Notes: generated by a model not told the origin, from the sequence alone. DNA of 64,000 nt from Nocardia asteroides (GCF_021183625.1 NZ_CP089214.1:3286001-3350000); one strand, 5' to 3'; positions 27,180 through 36,105 are shown, numbered from the stretch's first letter. Translations and numbers: made by a program.

Positions 27180-28088
27180 TCAGTTTGCCCAGGTCTCTCG
27201 TTCGGGGTTCCAGGTCGAGGTGACATCGGCGGAGGGCAGTGCGCCGAGGATGTGGTTGTAGCAGCGGCCCGCGGCGGCGAGCGCTGTATCGAGGTCGTGA
27301 TGCGCCTCGGCGAGCGGGCTCCGGCGCGCGTTCTTCGGCCAATTCTTCGGCCAGGTGGGACCGGGGCTTTCGAGTTCGCGCGGTAGGGAGGGGATACCGC
27401 GGAACTCGCGCTCACGTTCGAGCGCGGCGGTGGTTTGCACGAGGTCTATGGCGAGGAAATCGCTGATCAGCAGGAGGTCGATCAGGTCGCGGTAGCGTCC
27501 CGATTCGGTCCCGGCCGAGCCGTGTCGTTCGTACATCGCGCAGATCTTGTCCGCGATCTGGTCCGCGAGCGGGTAGAGCTTAGCGGTAGCTTCCCGAGGA
27601 AAGTCCTCGCTGTCCACCAGCCGGGGAAGGGGGTGGCGCTCCACCGGCCCGACCAGTTCGCGGGTCCCGGCGACGAGGTCGATCGAGAAGGCGTCGAGTT
27701 CGGTGGTGCCGAGCAGAGCCCCGACCCGGACCTCGGCGCCTTTGCCGTTACTCAGTTCCGTCGCGGGACCGACTTCGAAGACGAAGTGGTCGATGTCGTG
27801 GTCCCGTCCGATGCGGCGCAGCTCCGCCACCGCCTCCGGTATCGCAGTGGCGGCCACGATGTCGATGTCCTTGCTGTGCCGCGCCTCCGGCAGACGCACC
27901 ATCATGCTGACGCCGCCCTTCAGAATCCAGCCGTCGGGGTCGGCGTCGAAGATCCGTGCCAGAAAGCGGGCCATGACGAAGCGGCGCAGCACGGCCGGGT
28001 ACGGCTGGTCATGCGCTCTCGCGAAAGACTTCAGCCGATCGGTCAGGCTCGTTCGAACCGCGGAGGGAAGGCGTGACGAGGACGCCAT
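27180..28088 (-). CDS. AbiEii-type nucleotidyltransferase toxin
   Basis: The 302-residue product has the marks of the AbiEii/AbiGii nucleotidyltransferase family: ILKGGVSMMVRL followed by SKDIDIV (residues 72-78, acidic pair Asp74/Asp76), a basic KLYPLADQIADKICAMYE stretch, and RYRDLIDLLLI near residue 196 in place of the family motif. In known type IV systems such toxins arrest growth by modifying tRNA or another nucleic acid, and many act in phage defence. The ATG at 28088 lies 33 bases after the antitoxin gene. The catalytic residues look intact. Confidence 0.88.
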   Translation of the reverse strand: MASSSRLPSAVRTSLTDRLKSFARAHDQPYPAVLRRFVMARFLARIFDADPDGWILKGGVSMMVRLPEARHSKDIDIVAATAIPEAVAELRRIGRDHDIDHFVFEVGPATELSNGKGAEVRVGALLGTTELDAFSIDLVAGTRELVGPVERHPLPRLVDSEDFPREATAKLYPLADQIADKICAMYERHGSAGTESGRYRDLIDLLLISDFLAIDLVQTTAALEREREFRGIPSLPRELESPGPTWPKNWPKNARRSPLAEAHHDLDTALAAAGRCYNHILGALPSADVTSTWNPERETWAN

Positions 28089-28121
28089 CAAGGGGTGCTC
28101 CTTGCTGTCGGACCGTGCTTC

Positions 28122-28814
28122 TCAGGACTCGAGACGTCTCGCGATGTCGGCGAGAGCGAGGGTGTTGAGCGGGACGCCGGCTTCCGCGATGAGTGCGTCG
28201 AGGAAACCCGCGCCGTCGAGGGCCCGGTGCCCGTAGCGGAAGGCGTGCGGGGCCAGAGCCTCCACGGCCTGGTCGATCGTGAGCATGCTGCCGGTGAGCG
28301 CGTCCCGTACGACCGAGGCCAGATGTCCGGAGTCCAGAGAATCCTCCGCGAGGTCACCGATCGTGCGTCGGGCCGTGGTCACCGGTAGGCCGTCGACGAT
28401 CTGCCAGTCGTCGCGGACGAGGGGGCCGCGATGAATCACCACGTCGGGCAGGGATAGCCGAATCCGGCGGGTGGTGGTCAGTTCGACCTCGTCGGCCTCC
28501 AGATCTCCCAGGCGGTGCAGGCGGGCCGCGCTGCGGTGCGACACCACCCCCGTCGGCACCTCCTGGCGCGCCCGCTCCCAGGTCACGGTGCCCGGATCGA
28601 GGGCGAGCCACGCCACCCGCATCTCCAGGTGGTCGTCGGGTGGAACGCGAGCGAGCCGGTAGATGCCGTGGTGCAGCCGCTCCAGCACTCCGGAGTCGGC
28701 CAGGCGCTTGAGCTGTTGCGGAGTCGCCGAAGCCACGCGACCCGCCTGGCGGCTGGTAACGAGCCCCCGCTGATCTGCCGCGAGAGAAATCAGGTGAGAA
28801 CTCTTTGACGGCAT
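28122..28814 (-). CDS. AbiEi-type antitoxin / transcriptional repressor
   Basis: The 230-residue protein starts with an AbiEi winged-helix domain: LISLAADQRGLVTSRQAGRV, then the recognition region TPQQLKRLADSGVLERLHHG and IYRLA (residues about 31-56). The C-terminal domain includes VVSHRSAARLHRLGD and TARRTIGDLAEDSLDSGHL. In type IV systems AbiEi represses its own promoter and counteracts AbiEii. The ATG at 28814 has no ribosome-binding site but lies 6 bases after a TATTAT box, which would fit a leaderless message. A longer upstream frame is not used. Confidence 0.87.
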   Translation of the reverse strand: MPSKSSHLISLAADQRGLVTSRQAGRVASATPQQLKRLADSGVLERLHHGIYRLARVPPDDHLEMRVAWLALDPGTVTWERARQEVPTGVVSHRSAARLHRLGDLEADEVELTTTRRIRLSLPDVVIHRGPLVRDDWQIVDGLPVTTARRTIGDLAEDSLDSGHLASVVRDALTGSMLTIDQAVEALAPHAFRYGHRALDGAGFLDALIAEAGVPLNTLALADIARRLES

Positions 28815-28820
28815 GGCGCA

Positions 28821-28857
28821 ATAATAGCCAAATTGGGTAACTCTCGAGACACAATAA
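28821..28857 (-). promoter_or_regulatory. AbiE promoter with palindrome and CAATAA repeats
   Basis: The minus strand reads TATTAT (28826-28821), six bases before the AbiEi start codon. Upstream lie a perfect palindrome TCTCGAGA (28842-28849) and two direct CAATAA copies (28819-28824 and 28852-28857). This AT-rich patch contrasts with its surroundings. AbiEi autoregulation through repeats here is inference from other AbiE systems. Confidence 0.5.
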
Positions 28858-28882
28858 GTAATTTTACTGCCAGCACAGCGCC

Positions 28883-28938
28883 GTGCAAGAGCGGTGCAAG
28901 AGGTGTGCGGGCGGTGCAAGGGCGCCCGCGCACCCTTG
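28883..28938 (+). repeat. GTGCAAG direct repeats upstream of the exporter
   Basis: GTGCAAG occurs three times (28883, 28894, 28914; spacings 11 and 20 bases), and the last copy forms GCAAGGG with an inverted CCCTTGC (28932-28938) that ends 4 bases before the ATG of the exporter ATPase. The 11-base spacing suggests repeated protein sites on one DNA face; SARP-type activators bind such direct repeats. Confidence 0.5.
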
Positions 28939-28942
28939 CGAC

Positions 28943-29923
28943 ATGACAGATTCCGCACCCCTCGCGGTGGAAGCCACCGATCTGGTCAAGGTGTTCGGCA
29001 CCCAGCGCGCCGTCGACGGCGTGAGCCTCGCCGTCCCCGAGGGCTCCGTGTACGCGGTCCTCGGCCCCAACGGCGCGGGCAAGACCACCACGATCCGCAT
29101 GCTCACCACCCTGCTCCCCCTCGACGGCGGCGCGGCCAGGATCTTCGGCCACGACGTGGCCGAGGAGCCGACCGCGATCCGCTCGCTGATCGGCGTCACC
29201 GGCCAGTACGCCTCGGTGGACGAGGACCTCTCCGCCACCGAGAACCTGATCGTCTTCTCCCGCCTGCTCGGCCTGAGCCGCCGGGACGCCAGGCGCAGGG
29301 CGACCGAACTGCTGGCGGAGTTCGGCCTCACCGACGCCGCGACCAAACCGCTGAGAACCTTCTCCGGCGGCATGCGCCGCCGCCTCGACCTGGCCGCGAG
29401 CCTGATCGCGACCCCGCCGCTGCTCTTCCTGGACGAGCCGACCACCGGCCTCGACCCGCGCACCCGCGCGCAGATGTGGGACACCATCCGCCGCCTGGTC
29501 CGCGAGGGCGCCACGGTCGTGCTCACCACCCAGTACCTGGACGAGGCGGACCAGCTCGCCGACCGGATCGCCGTGATCGACCACGGGAAGGTGATCGCCG
29601 ACGGCACCGCGGACGAGCTCAAGGAATCGGTCGGCGGCTCCTCGCTGCACCTGGTGCCCGCCGATCGGTCCCGGCTGGCGGAGGCGCGGCAGCTGGTCGC
29701 GACCTTCCTCGACGCCGAGGCCACCGTCACCCCGGAGGCCGGCCGGATCACCGCCCCGCTGCGCGACGCCGATGTCACCACCGACCTGCTGATCCGGCTG
29801 CGCGCGGAGCGGATCGCCATCGCGGAGATCAACGTCAGCAAGCCGAGCCTGGACGAGGTCTTCCTCACCCTCACCGGCCGCCCCTCCGAGGACGCGGCCG
29901 AGACCGAAAAGGACGCAGCATGA
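28943..29923 (+). CDS. DrrA-type ABC exporter ATP-binding protein
   Basis: The 326-residue protein has Walker A GPNGAGKTT (residues 41-49), signature FSGGMRRRLDLAASL (about 146), Walker B LLFLDEPTTGLDP and the H-loop region TTQYLDEADQLADRI. The C-terminal 90 residues ending NVSKPSLDEVFLTLTGR are the DrrA/CcmA-type extension. With the adjacent permease it forms a class of exporter that includes daunorubicin resistance pumps, lipid exporters and many of unknown substrate. Its TGA overlaps the permease ATG. The substrate cannot be told from sequence. Confidence 0.93.
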   Translation: MTDSAPLAVEATDLVKVFGTQRAVDGVSLAVPEGSVYAVLGPNGAGKTTTIRMLTTLLPLDGGAARIFGHDVAEEPTAIRSLIGVTGQYASVDEDLSATENLIVFSRLLGLSRRDARRRATELLAEFGLTDAATKPLRTFSGGMRRRLDLAASLIATPPLLFLDEPTTGLDPRTRAQMWDTIRRLVREGATVVLTTQYLDEADQLADRIAVIDHGKVIADGTADELKESVGGSSLHLVPADRSRLAEARQLVATFLDAEATVTPEAGRITAPLRDADVTTDLLIRLRAERIAIAEINVSKPSLDEVFLTLTGRPSEDAAETEKDAA

Positions 29924-30753
29924 CCGACACCCTCGTCTCCCCGGCCCCGCCGAAGCGGGTCTCCGCGGTGCGCCCGGCGAGCAACAGCGTGAGCCTGGCC
30001 GCCACCGTCTCGGCCTCGCTCACCATGGCCTACCGCGGGCTGCTCAAGATCAGGCACAAGCCGGAGCAGCTGTTCGACGTCACCATCCAGCCGATCCTGT
30101 TCACCGCGCTGTTCGCCTACATCTTCGGCGGCGCGATCGGCGGCAGCGTGCAGAACTACCTGCCGGTCCTGATCCCCGGCATCCTGGTGCAGACCGTCGT
30201 GCTCACCTCGGTGGTCACCGGCACCCAGCTGCGCGAGGACATGGACAAGGGCGTCTTCGACCGCTTCAAGTCGCTGCCCATCGCCAGGATCGCCGCGCTC
30301 GCGGGCGCGCTGATCGCCGACATGGTGCGCTACACGCTCGCCACCGTGCTCACCGTCGTGGTCGGGCTCGCCATCGGCTACCGGCCCGCGGGCGGGGTGG
30401 TCGGCGTGGTCGCGGCCGGGGTGGTGATCGTGCTCTGCTCGTTCGCGGTGAGCTGGATCTGGGCGCTGGTCGGGGTCACCGGGCGCAGCGCGGCCGGCGT
30501 GCAGGGCATCTCGATGATGGTCATGTTCCCGCTGACCTTCATGTCCGGCGCGTTCGCGCTGACCAGCACCATGCCCGGCTGGATGCAGGCGATCAACCAC
30601 GCCAACCCGGTCTACTACATGGTCAACGCCTGCCGCGACCTGATGAACGGCAACGGCTTCGGGAGCAGCACGGTGTATTCGCTGCTCGGCGCCGTGGTGG
30701 TGATCGCGGTGTTCGCGCCGCTCGCGGTGCGGGCCTACATGCGCCGCGCGTGA
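29920..30753 (+). CDS. DrrB-type ABC transporter permease
   Basis: A 277-residue ABC-2 type membrane protein with about six spans: FDVTIQPILFTALFAYIFGG near residue 55, then YLPVLIPGILVQTVVLTS, a central pair, and MMVMFPLTFMSGAF near 205, ending with a final span and the tail YMRRA. The segment FRFKSLPIAR-like (FDRFKSLPIARIAALAG) follows the second span, as in DrrB. It overlaps the ATPase gene by 4 bases. The 3' end overlaps the convergent regulator gene by 19 bases. Confidence 0.92.
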   Translation: MTDTLVSPAPPKRVSAVRPASNSVSLAATVSASLTMAYRGLLKIRHKPEQLFDVTIQPILFTALFAYIFGGAIGGSVQNYLPVLIPGILVQTVVLTSVVTGTQLREDMDKGVFDRFKSLPIARIAALAGALIADMVRYTLATVLTVVVGLAIGYRPAGGVVGVVAAGVVIVLCSFAVSWIWALVGVTGRSAAGVQGISMMVMFPLTFMSGAFALTSTMPGWMQAINHANPVYYMVNACRDLMNGNGFGSSTVYSLLGAVVVIAVFAPLAVRAYMRRA

Positions 30754-33700
30754 GTTCCGCCGGGGGCGTCCGGTTCGCCGGGCGCCCCCGTCGTCGTCCC
30801 GGCGATCAGCGCGAGCACGCGGTGCAGCAGCCGCATCCGGCGCGCGGGGCCGAGTGCCGCCTCGGCCTCGGCGACGGCCGCGGGGCCGAGCCTGGCCTCG
30901 GCGAGCTCCAGGTGCCTGCGCACGAGCATGGACGGGAAGTCCTGCCTGGCCGGCAGCCGGGGCGCGGCGAGCAGCAGCCGCAGCCCGGTCTCCGGGTCGT
31001 CGCCGGTGGCGATCAGCCTGCTGCCGAGCGCGCAGGCGATGGCGCCGACCTGCGGGACGTCCTGGAAGGCGCCGAAGATCCGGCCCGCCGCCTCGGCCAG
31101 CTCGCGGGCGATCTTCCCGGCCGCGACCGGGTCGCCGTACAGCACCTCGGCGTCCAGTGTCGCCGCGACCAGCATGAGCACCCACGCCCCCGGCCCCCGC
31201 GAGGTGCCCGGCCAGCCGGAGACGGCGAGCGCGCGCCGGTACCGGCGCATGCCGTCCTCGATCCGGCCGCGCGCGATCAGCAGCTCCGCCTGCGCCTGGA
31301 AGAGCACGCCGAGCAGCCCGCTGACGGTGCCGTCCGGCGCCTCCGGGTCGAGGTCGGCGAGTTGCACGGTGCGCTCCAGCTCGGCGGCGGCGCGGTCAAG
31401 CGAGCCGCAGCCGATGAGCACGCCGACCAGCGCGGTGCGCGCCTCGATCAGCTCGTCGTAGGCGCCGATCCGCTCCAGCAGCCCGATCCCGCGCTCGTAG
31501 TGCCCGACGGCCTCGGCGTACCGGCCCGCCTGGCCGTGCAGCTGCGCCAGGTGCCGGTGCGCCGAGGCCAGGCTCCAGCCGTCGCCGGGGCGGAGCAGGG
31601 TGAGCGTCGTCGCCGCGTCCCGCAGCGAACCGCGCAGGTCGCCGAGGTTCTCCCGGATATTCGCGCGCAGGATCAGCGCGTTCACCCTGGCGTCCCGGTC
31701 GGGTGAGCGCACCGCCGCGGCCACCAGCCGCGGGATCCCGGTGCCGCGCGGCGGGCTCACCAGCAGCCGGGCCGTGAGCAGCACCGACGCCGAGAGGTCG
31801 GTGCGCACGGCGAGCAGCCGCCGGGTGCGCAGCCGCACCCGGGCCAGCCTGCGCAGCTCGGAGCGGTCGCCGAAGGCGGCGTGCAGGATCTGCAGCGCGG
31901 AGCCGATCACCAGCAGGTCGCCGGGCGGGTGCGGCGCGTCCGGTGGGGGCAGCGGAACGTGCAGCAGCCGCTCGGACCAGGCGATCACCTCGCCGTGCGC
32001 GCCGCGCATCATCCAGAGCACGCCGAGCGTGGGGAACACGGTGTACACGGTGACGCCGTCGGCGCGCTCGGCGGCCCAGCGCAGCGCGGCGAGCAGGTTG
32101 TCCTGCTCGGCGTCGAGTTCGCCGCCGAGCTGCAGCTGGTCCTCGCGGTAGGCCCGCGCCCCCAGGTCCTCGCAGCAGGCGCGGGCCCAGCCAAGGGTGC
32201 GGGTGATGATCTCCTCGCCCTCCCCGCTCGCGGCCAGCTGCTCCTCGCCGTACTCGCGGACCGTCTCCAGCATCCGGTAGCGCAGCCCCGCCGCGGAGTC
32301 CTGCACGGTGAGCAGGGACTGGTTCACCAGCCCGTCCACCGCGGCGGCGACCTCGCCGACCTCGGCGCCCGCGGCCACCACCTCGGCCGCGGCCAGGGTG
32401 AAGCCTGCCGGGAAGCGGCAGAGCCTGCGCAGCGCCACCCGCTGGCCCGGCTCGAGCAGGTTCCAGCTCCAGTCGATGACGGCGTGCAGGGTGCGGTGCC
32501 GCGCCGGGGAGCTGCGGTCGCCGGAGCGGAGCAGGGCGAAGCGGTCGTGCAGCCGGTCGGCGATCTCCTCGACGCTCATGGTCCGCACCCGGGCGGCGGC
32601 GAGCTCGATGGCGAGCGGCAGGCCGTCGAGGGTGTGGCAGAGCCTCGCCACGACGGCCGGGTCGATCCGTACCGACGGCCGGACCGCGCGGGCGCGCGCC
32701 GCGAAGAGCTCGGTGGCCGGGGAGCCCGAGGGGTCGATGTGCAGCGGGGGAAGGGGGTAGACCGCCTCGGCGGTGATCATCAGCGGGGCGCGGCTGGTGG
32801 TGAGCACCCGGAGCCGGGGGACGTGCGCGATGAACTCGGCGACCAGCGTGGCGACGGCGTCGATCAGGTGTTCGCAGTTGTCCAGGACGAGGAGCGTCGG
32901 CCGGGCCGAGACGGCGTCGAAGAGGCGCTGGCGCAGCTCCACCGGGCCGGTGCGCAGCGTGGAGCTGTCGAACGGCGCCTCGGAGACGCCGAGCACCGCC
33001 GCGATCGCGCTCTCGATCTCGGCGCGCGCGATCTCCGGTTCGGCGGCGCGGATGGAGGCCAGCTCGACCAGGGCGACCGCGCCTGCCTCGCGGGCGCCGA
33101 GTTCGTGAGCGACGCGAGTCTTGCCGGTGCCGCCGGGGCCGAGCACGGTGGTCACCCGGGAGCTGCGCAGCAGCACTTCGAGTGCGGTCAGGTCGGTGTC
33201 GCGGCCGAGTAGCGGGTTGGGTGCGGCGCGGACGCCGAGGCCGAGAAACGGCGCGCGCTCCGGCGCACCGGGCGCGGGTCCGGCAGCGGTCCCGTGGCGA
33301 CCGGCGGGCGGCGCCGGGTGGACAGCGGCGGCGGCGTTCCCCGGCGCGATCTCGACGGCCGACGCCGGGCCGACGACCGCTCGCGGGTGCGGGGTGACGG
33401 GCGGGAGGTGGTCGCCGAGCGGCGCGATCCGCTCGCCGCGCAGGACGGCGGTGTTGAGCTCGGTGAGTTCGGGGCCGGGGTCGGCGCCGAGGCGGTCGGC
33501 GAGGCGGTCGCGGAAGGTGGCGACGGTCTCCAGCGCGGCGGCGGAGCGGCCGGTGGCGGCGAGCAGCCGGACCAGCTCGACGTGCGCGGGTTCGTCCAGC
33601 GCCAGCGCGGCGGCGCGGTGCGCGGCGAGCCGGAGCGCGCCGTCGGGGTCGCCGGTGCCCGCGCGGGCGGTGATCTCCAGCCCGTCGAGCTCGCCCGCGT

Positions 33701-34295
33701 AACCGGCGGCGCGCTCGCGCAGCTCGTCGGCGAGCGGGCCGGGTGGCAGGTCGGCGCCGGGTTCCCCGCGCCAGAGCGCGCGGGCGGCGAGCACGGTGGC
33801 GAGGGCGGCGGCGTAGGCGCCGGAACCGCACTGTGCGCGGGCCTGGTCGACGAGGCGCGCGCAGCGGGTCAGGTCGACCTGGTCGGCGTCGAGTTCCAGC
33901 CGGTACCCGGCCGGGCCCGCGCTCACCGCGCCGCCGGGCAGCACCGAGCGCAGCCGGGAGATCTGCGTGTGCAGCGCGTTCATCGGCGCCCGCGGCGCAG
34001 CCGCGCCCCACACATCCTCGATCAACCCCGCCGCGGCCCGGCTGCGCCCCGGCCGCAGCGCCAGCGCCGCCAGCAGCGCACGGGCCCGCGCCCCAGGCAG
34101 CGGCCACAGCGCGCCATCCCGGCGCACCGCCACCGGCCCGAGCAACCCGACCTCGAGCACCGCGAACCCGTCCTCGCCCGGCACGAAAACACCCCCCGCG
34201 TCCACCGGCGGAGACGCACCGCCGCGCGGAGTCACCACGCGCCCGATCGGGCCACTGCTCTCCGGCACCATTCCGGGATCGATCCTAGGGTTCAC
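30735..34295 (-). CDS. AfsR/SARP-family regulator with BTAD and NB-ARC domains
   Basis: The 1186-residue protein has a winged-helix OmpR-like domain near residues 48-118 (VGLLGPVAVRRDG, RARALLAALALRPGRS), a BTAD domain about 125-275, and after a Pro/Ala-rich linker a NB-ARC-type ATPase (Walker A GPGGTGKTR near 385, Walker B LLVLDNCEHLID), then a TPR-like helical C-terminus of more than 500 residues. Such proteins activate secondary metabolism or transport genes by binding direct heptamer repeats. The GTG at 34295 is used; an ATG eight codons on is possible. It has no LuxR helix-turn-helix at the C-terminus. Its neighbour pump is a plausible target. Confidence 0.88.
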   Translation of the reverse strand: MNPRIDPGMVPESSGPIGRVVTPRGGASPPVDAGGVFVPGEDGFAVLEVGLLGPVAVRRDGALWPLPGARARALLAALALRPGRSRAAAGLIEDVWGAAAPRAPMNALHTQISRLRSVLPGGAVSAGPAGYRLELDADQVDLTRCARLVDQARAQCGSGAYAAALATVLAARALWRGEPGADLPPGPLADELRERAAGYAGELDGLEITARAGTGDPDGALRLAAHRAAALALDEPAHVELVRLLAATGRSAAALETVATFRDRLADRLGADPGPELTELNTAVLRGERIAPLGDHLPPVTPHPRAVVGPASAVEIAPGNAAAAVHPAPPAGRHGTAAGPAPGAPERAPFLGLGVRAAPNPLLGRDTDLTALEVLLRSSRVTTVLGPGGTGKTRVAHELGAREAGAVALVELASIRAAEPEIARAEIESAIAAVLGVSEAPFDSSTLRTGPVELRQRLFDAVSARPTLLVLDNCEHLIDAVATLVAEFIAHVPRLRVLTTSRAPLMITAEAVYPLPPLHIDPSGSPATELFAARARAVRPSVRIDPAVVARLCHTLDGLPLAIELAAARVRTMSVEEIADRLHDRFALLRSGDRSSPARHRTLHAVIDWSWNLLEPGQRVALRRLCRFPAGFTLAAAEVVAAGAEVGEVAAAVDGLVNQSLLTVQDSAAGLRYRMLETVREYGEEQLAASGEGEEIITRTLGWARACCEDLGARAYREDQLQLGGELDAEQDNLLAALRWAAERADGVTVYTVFPTLGVLWMMRGAHGEVIAWSERLLHVPLPPPDAPHPPGDLLVIGSALQILHAAFGDRSELRRLARVRLRTRRLLAVRTDLSASVLLTARLLVSPPRGTGIPRLVAAAVRSPDRDARVNALILRANIRENLGDLRGSLRDAATTLTLLRPGDGWSLASAHRHLAQLHGQAGRYAEAVGHYERGIGLLERIGAYDELIEARTALVGVLIGCGSLDRAAAELERTVQLADLDPEAPDGTVSGLLGVLFQAQAELLIARGRIEDGMRRYRRALAVSGWPGTSRGPGAWVLMLVAATLDAEVLYGDPVAAGKIARELAEAAGRIFGAFQDVPQVGAIACALGSRLIATGDDPETGLRLLLAAPRLPARQDFPSMLVRRHLELAEARLGPAAVAEAEAALGPARRMRLLHRVLALIAGTTTGAPGEPDAPGGTHARRM

Positions 34296-34351
34296 GCGAC
34301 CGATGCGGCGCGCGTCCCGCGCGGCTCCGGTGCTCGGCTTAGAGTCGGCCC

Positions 34352-34813
34352 ATGGCCGACTTCGAGGTTGCCAGGCGCACCGTGATCGCCGCCGAGCCCG
34401 CGCGCGTCCACGGGTTGATCGACGACTTCCACCAGTGGGTGCACTGGTCGCCGTGGGAGGACATCGACCCCGAGCTGAACCGCCGGTACGCGGGCCCCGA
34501 GTCCGGGGTCGGCGCCTCCTACTCCTGGAACGGTAACCGCAAGGCGGGCAGCGGCACCATGACTATTACCTCCAGCACCGAGCAGGAGATCGGCGTCCGG
34601 GTGGAGTTCCGCAAGCCGATCGCCGCCACCAACGACGTCCGCTTCGAGCTGGCGGGCGTGGCGGGCGGCACCGAGGTGACCTGGCGGATGACCGGCAGGC
34701 GCACCGGCTTCCTCGGGCTGGTCGGCCGGGTGGTCCCGATGGACAAGTTCATCGGCAAGGACTTCGAGAAGGGGCTGGCCAGGCTGAAGACGGCCGCCGA
34801 ACAGCCCGCCTGA
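34352..34813 (+). CDS. SRPBCC family protein
   Basis: A 153-residue protein with the START/SRPBCC pattern: FEVARRTVIAAEPARVHGLI at residues about 3-22, then DFHQWVHWSPWEDIDPELNR, and a central EVTWRMTGRRTGFLGLVGRVV, ending in the long helix FIGKDFEKGLARLKTAAE. These proteins bind hydrophobic ligands; polyketide cyclases belong here too. It starts at an ATG (34352), divergent from the AfsR-like gene by 56 bases, and precedes menA by 36 bases. Function unknown. Confidence 0.82.
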   Translation: MADFEVARRTVIAAEPARVHGLIDDFHQWVHWSPWEDIDPELNRRYAGPESGVGASYSWNGNRKAGSGTMTITSSTEQEIGVRVEFRKPIAATNDVRFELAGVAGGTEVTWRMTGRRTGFLGLVGRVVPMDKFIGKDFEKGLARLKTAAEQPA

Positions 34814-34849
34814 GCCCGGGCGCGCACCGCGCCGGATTAGGCTGCGCGC

Positions 34850-35719
34850 ATGGCAACTGCAGCGCAATGGCTCGAAGGCGCCCGGCCGCGGACCCTCCCC
34901 AACGCGATCGCCCCTGTGCTCGCCGGTACCGGCGCCGCCGCCGCGCTGGACGCCGCGGTGTGGTGGAAAGCACTGCTGGCCCTTGTGGTCTCGGTCGCCC
35001 TGATCGTCGGGGTGAACTACGCCAACGACTACTCCGACGGCATCCGCGGCACCGACGACGTCCGGGTCGGCCCGGTGCGGCTGGTCGGCCAGCGGCTGGC
35101 CGAGCCGAAGGCGGTGCGCAACGCCGCCGTCGCGAGCCTGCTGGTCGCCGCGCTCGCGGGACTGGTGCTCGCGCTGCTCACAGCCTGGTGGCTGCTGCTC
35201 TTCGGCGCCGCCTGCCTGGCCGGCGCCTGGTTCTACACCGGCGGGCGGAACCCGTACGGCTACAGCGGCTTCGGCGAGATCGCGGTTTTCGTCTTCTTCG
35301 GTCTGTTCGCCGTGCTCGGCACCCAGTACGTGCAGGCCGAGCGGGTGGACTGGGCCGGGCTCGCCGCGGCGGTCGCGGTCGGCGCCTTCTCCAGCGCGGT
35401 GCTGGTCGCGAACAACCTGCGCGACATCCCCACCGACACCGAGTCCGGCAAGACCACGCTCGCGGTCAAGCTCGGCGACCCGCGCACCAGGACGCTGCAC
35501 GCGGTGCTGCTGGCGCTGCCCTTCGCAATGACCCTCGCCCTCGCGCTGCGCACGCCGTTCGCGCTGCTGGCGCTGGTCGCCGTCCCGCTCGCGCTGCGCG
35601 CCAACGCACCGGTGCGCGGCGGCCGCGGCGGGCCGGAACTGATTCCGGCGCTGCGCGATTCCGGCCTCGCCCTGCTGGCCTGGTCGGCGGTGACCGCCGC
35701 CGCGCTCGCCTTCGGCTGA
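34850..35719 (+). CDS. menA: 1,4-Dihydroxy-2-naphthoate polyprenyltransferase
   Basis: MenA attaches the polyprenyl chain to dihydroxynaphthoate in the membrane. The 289-residue protein starts [20 protein letters not shown] and has the UbiA-family Asp motifs NYANDYSDG (Asn56-Gly64) and NNLRDIPTD near residue 185, with about eight membrane spans between and around them. It follows the SRPBCC gene by 36 bases. With menD, menB, menE and menG, it makes the late quinone steps present in the window. Confidence 0.95.
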   Translation: MATAAQWLEGARPRTLPNAIAPVLAGTGAAAALDAAVWWKALLALVVSVALIVGVNYANDYSDGIRGTDDVRVGPVRLVGQRLAEPKAVRNAAVASLLVAALAGLVLALLTAWWLLLFGAACLAGAWFYTGGRNPYGYSGFGEIAVFVFFGLFAVLGTQYVQAERVDWAGLAAAVAVGAFSSAVLVANNLRDIPTDTESGKTTLAVKLGDPRTRTLHAVLLALPFAMTLALALRTPFALLALVAVPLALRANAPVRGGRGGPELIPALRDSGLALLAWSAVTAAALAFG

Positions 35720-35727
35720 GCCCGGGA

Positions 35728-36105
35728 TCAGTCGTCGCCGACCAGGAGCCCGAGCCCCCAGTTGACGATCGAGATGATGAGCGCGCCGACCAGCGCGGCC
35801 CAGAAGCCGTCCACCCGGAGGCCGTAGTCGGTGACCTCGGTGATGGCCGCGGTCAGCATCAGCATGAGGGCATTCACCACCAGCAGGAACAGCCCGAGCG
35901 TGACGATCACCAGGGGCAGCGACAGCACCTGGACGATCGGCTTGACCAGGGCGTTCACCAGGGTGAAGACCGCGGCGACGGCGAGCAGGACGATGATCTT
36001 CCAGCCGATCTCGTCCTCCGGGCTCACCACCTCGATCGCGCCGACGAGGTAGGCCGCCAGCCAGATGGCGAACGCGTTGATGATCAACCGGAGCGCTAGC
36101 TGCAT
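35728..36105 (-). CDS. Phage holin-4-2-like small membrane protein
   Basis: A 125-residue protein with four membrane spans: LRLIINAFAIWLAAYLVGAI near the start (residues 5-24), VLLAVAAVFTLVNALVKPIV, VLSLPLVIVTLGLFLLVVNALML and AALVGALIISIVNWGLGLLV near the end. The pattern NALVKPIVQVLSLPL is that of the PF04020-like family, found in chromosomal genes of unknown role as well as phages. There are no other phage genes here, so a phage origin is not implied. It converges with menA, 8 bases apart. Confidence 0.85.
   Translation of the reverse strand: MQLALRLIINAFAIWLAAYLVGAIEVVSPEDEIGWKIIVLLAVAAVFTLVNALVKPIVQVLSLPLVIVTLGLFLLVVNALMLMLTAAITEVTDYGLRVDGFWAALVGALIISIVNWGLGLLVGDD

Noticed and set aside
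28943..34295. Antibiotic biosynthesis cluster
   Set aside because: Only an exporter and a SARP-like regulator are present; no synthase, tailoring enzyme or precursor gene is visible.
35728..36105. Prophage remnant suggested by a holin-like gene
   Set aside because: The family occurs widely as a chromosomal membrane protein; no other phage genes, integrase or attachment site are near.
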